Assembly (NCBI GenBank): GCA_015232485.1
Contig: JADFZP010000125.1
Coordinates: forward strand, 1-8,173
DNA from: Alphaproteobacteria bacterium
Lineage (GTDB): Bacteria; Pseudomonadota; Alphaproteobacteria; Rhodospirillales; Magnetospirillaceae
Reading direction: 5' to 3'
DNA length: 8,173 nucleotides
This document shows, in pieces, positions 5,568-8,173 of this stretch; position 1 is the stretch's first letter, and every line of letters starts with the position of its first letter. The position numbers were made by a program, and so were the translations under genes. The notes beneath the pieces are model-generated. The model was not told the origin of the DNA and did not search any database. It saw only the letters and a list, made by a program, of their open reading frames with translations.

Positions 5568-6577
5568 CCCGCCGCCCGCGGATCGAGCAGCCGATACAAC
5601 AGGTCCGACAACAGGTTCAGCCCGACGAAGATGGCGCCGACCACCAGCGTGCCGCCCAACACCGCGTTCATGTCGGCGCCGAGCAGCGAATTGGTGAGGT
5701 AAAGCCCCAAGCCCGGCCAAGCGAACACCGTCTCGGTCAGCACGCTGCCCTCCAGCAGATTGGCCCAGGACAGCGCCACCACGGTGACCAGCGGCACCGC
5801 CACGTTGCCCAGCGCGTGGCGCCACACCACGCGCGCCTCGGACAGGCCCTTGGCGCGCGCCGTGACGATGTGATCCTGGCCCAGTTGCTCGAGCATCAGG
5901 CCGCGCGTCATGCGGCTGACATAGGCCATGCTGAACAGGCCCAGCACCAGGGCCGGCAGCGCCAGATGGGCCAGCGCGTCGCGGAACACCTCGGTCTCGC
6001 CGGCCAGCAGGGCGTCGATCAGGATCAAGCCGGTGACCGGCTCGACCACGCCCTCGAAATGGGCGGAGATGCGTCCCGGCCCCGGCGCCCAGTCGAGCCG
6101 CGCGTAGAACAGCAGCAGGGCCATCAGCCCCAGCCAGAAGATCGGCACCGAATAGCCGGCCAGCCCGATCACCCGCACCACATGATCGGGCCAGCGCCCG
6201 CCCTGCGTGGCGGCCAGCACGCCGGCCGGAATGCCCAGCGCGGTGCCGATCAGCATGGCGCAGGTCGCCAGTTCCAGGGTCGCCGGGAAGACCCGCGCGA
6301 TGTCTTCCAGCACCGGCCGCGCGGTGAGCGTGGAATGGCCCAGATCGCCGCGCGCCACTTGGCCCACATAGGTCAGGAACTGCCGCCACAGCGGCTGATC
6401 CAGCCCCAACTCGACGCGTACCCGGTCATAGACGTCGGCCCCGGCCCGGTCGCCGACCGCCGCCAGCACCGGATCGATCGGCATCACCCTGCCGATCAGG
6501 AAGGTGACCAGCATCAGGCCCAGCGCGGTCAGCGCCAGCGACAGCAGCCATCCGGCGAGGCGGGAGGAACGCGTCAC
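5564..6577 (-). CDS. peptide/nickel-type ABC transporter permease, first subunit (DppB/OppB-like), GTG start
   Basis: A 337-aa inner-membrane permease. The first membrane helix (residues about 10-30, WLLSLALTALGLMLVTFLIG) is followed by MPIDPVLAAVGD and the family segment LGLDQPLWRQFLTYVGQVARGDLG (57-80). Several further helices follow from about 100, including GYSVPIFWLGLMALLLFYAR (141-160). The EAA loop lies at about 234-258 (QDHIVTARAKGLSEARVV), and the C-terminus NLLSDLLYRLLDPRAAG is typical. The chosen start is GTG at 6577, which overlaps the stop of the binding-protein gene as GTGA, with GAGG five bases upstream. This start gives a normal DppB N-terminus, whereas upstream sequence in the frame only shadows the binding-protein gene. 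It would pair with the DppC-like subunit. Confidence 0.95.
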   Translation of the reverse strand: MTRSSRLAGWLLSLALTALGLMLVTFLIGRVMPIDPVLAAVGDRAGADVYDRVRVELGLDQPLWRQFLTYVGQVARGDLGHSTLTARPVLEDIARVFPATLELATCAMLIGTALGIPAGVLAATQGGRWPDHVVRVIGLAGYSVPIFWLGLMALLLFYARLDWAPGPGRISAHFEGVVEPVTGLILIDALLAGETEVFRDALAHLALPALVLGLFSMAYVSRMTRGLMLEQLGQDHIVTARAKGLSEARVVWRHALGNVAVPLVTVVALSWANLLEGSVLTETVFAWPGLGLYLTNSLLGADMNAVLGGTLVVGAIFVGLNLLSDLLYRLLDPRAAG

Positions 6578-8163
6578 GGCTGCCTCTTCGCGGCCTTCCA
6601 ATACAGATTGGTCTCGATCGCCGGCCCCCAGACGATGCCGTCGAGATCGGCCCGCTGGGCGACCACCTCGACCTCCTGGAACATCAGGACGAAGGGCGAA
6701 TCCGCCTGGTGCGCGCGCTGGATCGCGCCATAGGCGGCGGCGCGCTTGGAGGGGTCGCGCTCGATCAGGGCGGCAAAGGTGGCCTTGGTCATCTCGGGGA
6801 TGTCCCAGGCGTTGCGCCAAGCCAGAGACTTGACGATGGCGCTTTCGCCGTTGTCGGCGTTGGCCGCGAAGGCGTCGGCGTTGGTGTGCGGGTCTTGGTA
6901 ATCGGCCGACCACTGGCCGATATAAAGGTCGTGGTTGCGGGCGCGGTACTTGGTCAATACCTGCTTGCCGTCGCCCGGCACGATCTCGATGCGGATGCCC
7001 GCCGCCCCCGCCCCCGCCTGGATGGCCTGGGCGAGATCGGTGGTGGGCGCCGCGTTGCGCACGTCCATGGTCACCGTGAAGCCGTCCGCATAGCCGGCCT
7101 TGGCGAGCAGCGCCTTGGCCTTGTCGAGATCGTAGGCGAAGGGCTTGTCGTCGATGGCGCCCAAGAATCCCTCGGGCAGGAAGGATTGGCGGACCAGGGC
7201 GTGGCCTTCCAGAATGGTCGAGCGGATCGCCTCGTAATCGATCAGGTGACGAAAGGCTTGCCGCACCTCGGGCTTGGCCAGCGGCCCGCGCTTTTGATTG
7301 AGGCTGAGATACCAGACATTGCTTTTGCGCGCCGCGCCGATCTTGATCGCCGGATCGGCGCGCAGGCCGCGCGCCTGCTCGGGCGTCAGATTGCGCGCCA
7401 CGTCGACGTCGCCCTTTTCAAGCAAAAGCCGCTGGGTCGCCGCCTCGGGAATGTGGCGCAGCACCACCCGCTTCATTGGCGGCGCGCCGCGCCAATAATC
7501 GTCATGGCGATCGAGCAGCACGCTTTCCGCCGGCTTCCACTGGCGCAGCTTGAACGGCCCCGATCCGGCCGAGTTGGTCTTGAGCCAACCCTGCCCCAGA
7601 TCGCCGTTCACCTGATTGCCGATCACCAGCGCGGACTCCAGCACCGAGGCCACGTCGGCGGTCAGCAGATAAAGCACGAAGGCCGGCGCGTAGGGCCGAT
7701 CGGTCTCGATCACCACCGAGCGCGGCCCGGCGCCCACCCGCACCATGCGATCGACCGTCGCGGGCGTCCAGCCAAGCTGGCCCAGCAACGCGGCCGGCGC
7801 GCGCGCCACCTTGATCGCCCGGCGCAACGAGAACACCACGTCCTCGGCGGTCATCGACGCGCCGGAATGAAACCGCACATCGTCGCGCAGGGTGAAGGTG
7901 AACACCCGCCCGTCCTCGGACACCGTCCAGGATTCGGCCAGCATCGGCCGGATGCGGGTCACGTCGGCCGGATCGTATTCGACCAGCCGGTCATAGATCT
8001 GCGGGATCACCTCCAGCGTGGTCAGCTCGAACGCGTCGGCCGGGTCCAACCCGATCATGTCGTCGATCCGCCACGCCATCACCAGCATGTCCCTGGGCGG
8101 CGCCGCCCAGGCGGGCGCCGCCAGCGCCAGAACCGCCGCCAACGCCAATGCCAAGCGCTTCAT
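6574..8163 (-). CDS. periplasmic substrate-binding protein of peptide/nickel-type ABC importer (SBP_bac_5 family)
   Basis: A 529-aa protein that would capture the solute in the periplasm and deliver it to the permeases. Residues 1-20 are a clear signal peptide (MKRLALALAAVLALAAPAWA, with predicted cleavage after AWA). The mature part follows the SBP_bac_5 layout: LDPADAFELTTLEVIPQIYD (39-58), LAESWTVSEDGRVFTFTLRDDVRFHSG (75-101, the cluster signature), TAEDVVFSL (105-113), NSAGSGPFKL (197-206), VRQAFRHLID (300-309), DYQDPHTNADAF (421-432) and a C-terminal lobe ending WKAAKRQP. The length is typical of DppA/OppA/NikA relatives. No lipobox cysteine follows the signal sequence, so it should be soluble. 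Substrate cannot be fixed by eye; a di- or oligopeptide is most likely. The ATG at 8163 is supported by GGAAG about five bases upstream. It is the first gene of the operon inside the window. Confidence 0.96.
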   Translation of the reverse strand: MKRLALALAAVLALAAPAWAAPPRDMLVMAWRIDDMIGLDPADAFELTTLEVIPQIYDRLVEYDPADVTRIRPMLAESWTVSEDGRVFTFTLRDDVRFHSGASMTAEDVVFSLRRAIKVARAPAALLGQLGWTPATVDRMVRVGAGPRSVVIETDRPYAPAFVLYLLTADVASVLESALVIGNQVNGDLGQGWLKTNSAGSGPFKLRQWKPAESVLLDRHDDYWRGAPPMKRVVLRHIPEAATQRLLLEKGDVDVARNLTPEQARGLRADPAIKIGAARKSNVWYLSLNQKRGPLAKPEVRQAFRHLIDYEAIRSTILEGHALVRQSFLPEGFLGAIDDKPFAYDLDKAKALLAKAGYADGFTVTMDVRNAAPTTDLAQAIQAGAGAAGIRIEIVPGDGKQVLTKYRARNHDLYIGQWSADYQDPHTNADAFAANADNGESAIVKSLAWRNAWDIPEMTKATFAALIERDPSKRAAAYGAIQRAHQADSPFVLMFQEVEVVAQRADLDGIVWGPAIETNLYWKAAKRQP

Positions 8164-8167
8164 GCCG

Positions 8168-8173
8168 TCTTCC
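8168..8173 (-). promoter_or_regulatory. Shine-Dalgarno of the binding-protein gene (at window edge)
   Basis: The minus strand reads GGAAGACGGC before the ATG at 8163, a moderate ribosome-binding site. Any promoter of the importer operon lies beyond the window. Confidence 0.55.

Noticed and set aside
5568..6389. N-terminal extension of the DppC-like permease upstream of 5567
   Set aside because: Shadow of the DppB-like gene; the ATG at 5567 gives a 297-aa protein of normal family length.
5279..6733. Plus-strand open frame of 484 codons antisense to the permease genes
   Set aside because: Low-complexity Arg/Gln/His/Ala-rich translation; it crosses three well-supported minus-strand genes.
1..8173. 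CRISPR arrays, tRNA/rRNA genes, insertion sequences, attachment sites
   Set aside because: No spaced direct repeats, transposase-like proteins, terminal inverted repeats or RNA-gene signatures seen; the window is nearly fully occupied by coding sequence.

Overview
The window is GC-rich and almost fully coding. All seven genes I accept lie on the minus strand, so transcription runs from the high coordinates to the low ones. Base composition and the style of the chemoreceptor suggest an alphaproteobacterium, probably a Rhodospirillales member such as a Magnetospirillum- or Azospirillum-like organism. This placement is inference from protein style; there is no marker gene in the window.

Positions 8173 to 3233 hold a complete peptide/nickel-type (Dpp/Opp/Nik family) ABC importer: a periplasmic substrate-binding protein, two inner-membrane permeases and two ATPases, in the canonical order. 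Each gene overlaps the next by exactly four bases (GTGA once, ATGA three times), so the five genes form one tightly coupled translational unit. The last ATPase is unusually short (205 aa) and stops at the end of the nucleotide-binding domain.

A 92-bp gap (3141-3232) follows. It is the only real intergenic space and contains three small inverted repeats, one of them a perfect 7-2-7 palindrome.

Positions 3140 to 303 encode a 945-aa methyl-accepting chemotaxis protein. Its periplasmic part contains two tandem copies of a Cache-type sensor unit of about 213 residues, preceded by two copies of a short helical motif. It then has a second membrane segment, a HAMP domain and a conventional signalling domain. 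The stop codon of this gene is part of the Shine-Dalgarno sequence of the next gene, a STAS-domain protein (RsbV/SpoIIAA type) with a phosphorylatable serine, which runs off the window at position 1.

The importer captures and takes up a small solute, probably a peptide. The receptor and the STAS protein form a separate signalling pair. Whether the two modules are linked functionally (the importer's ligand being sensed by the receptor) is open. I found no RNA genes, mobile elements or CRISPR arrays. The genes belong to known families; the most unusual items are the duplicated sensor, the coupled receptor-STAS pair, the compact ATPase and the palindrome in the gap.
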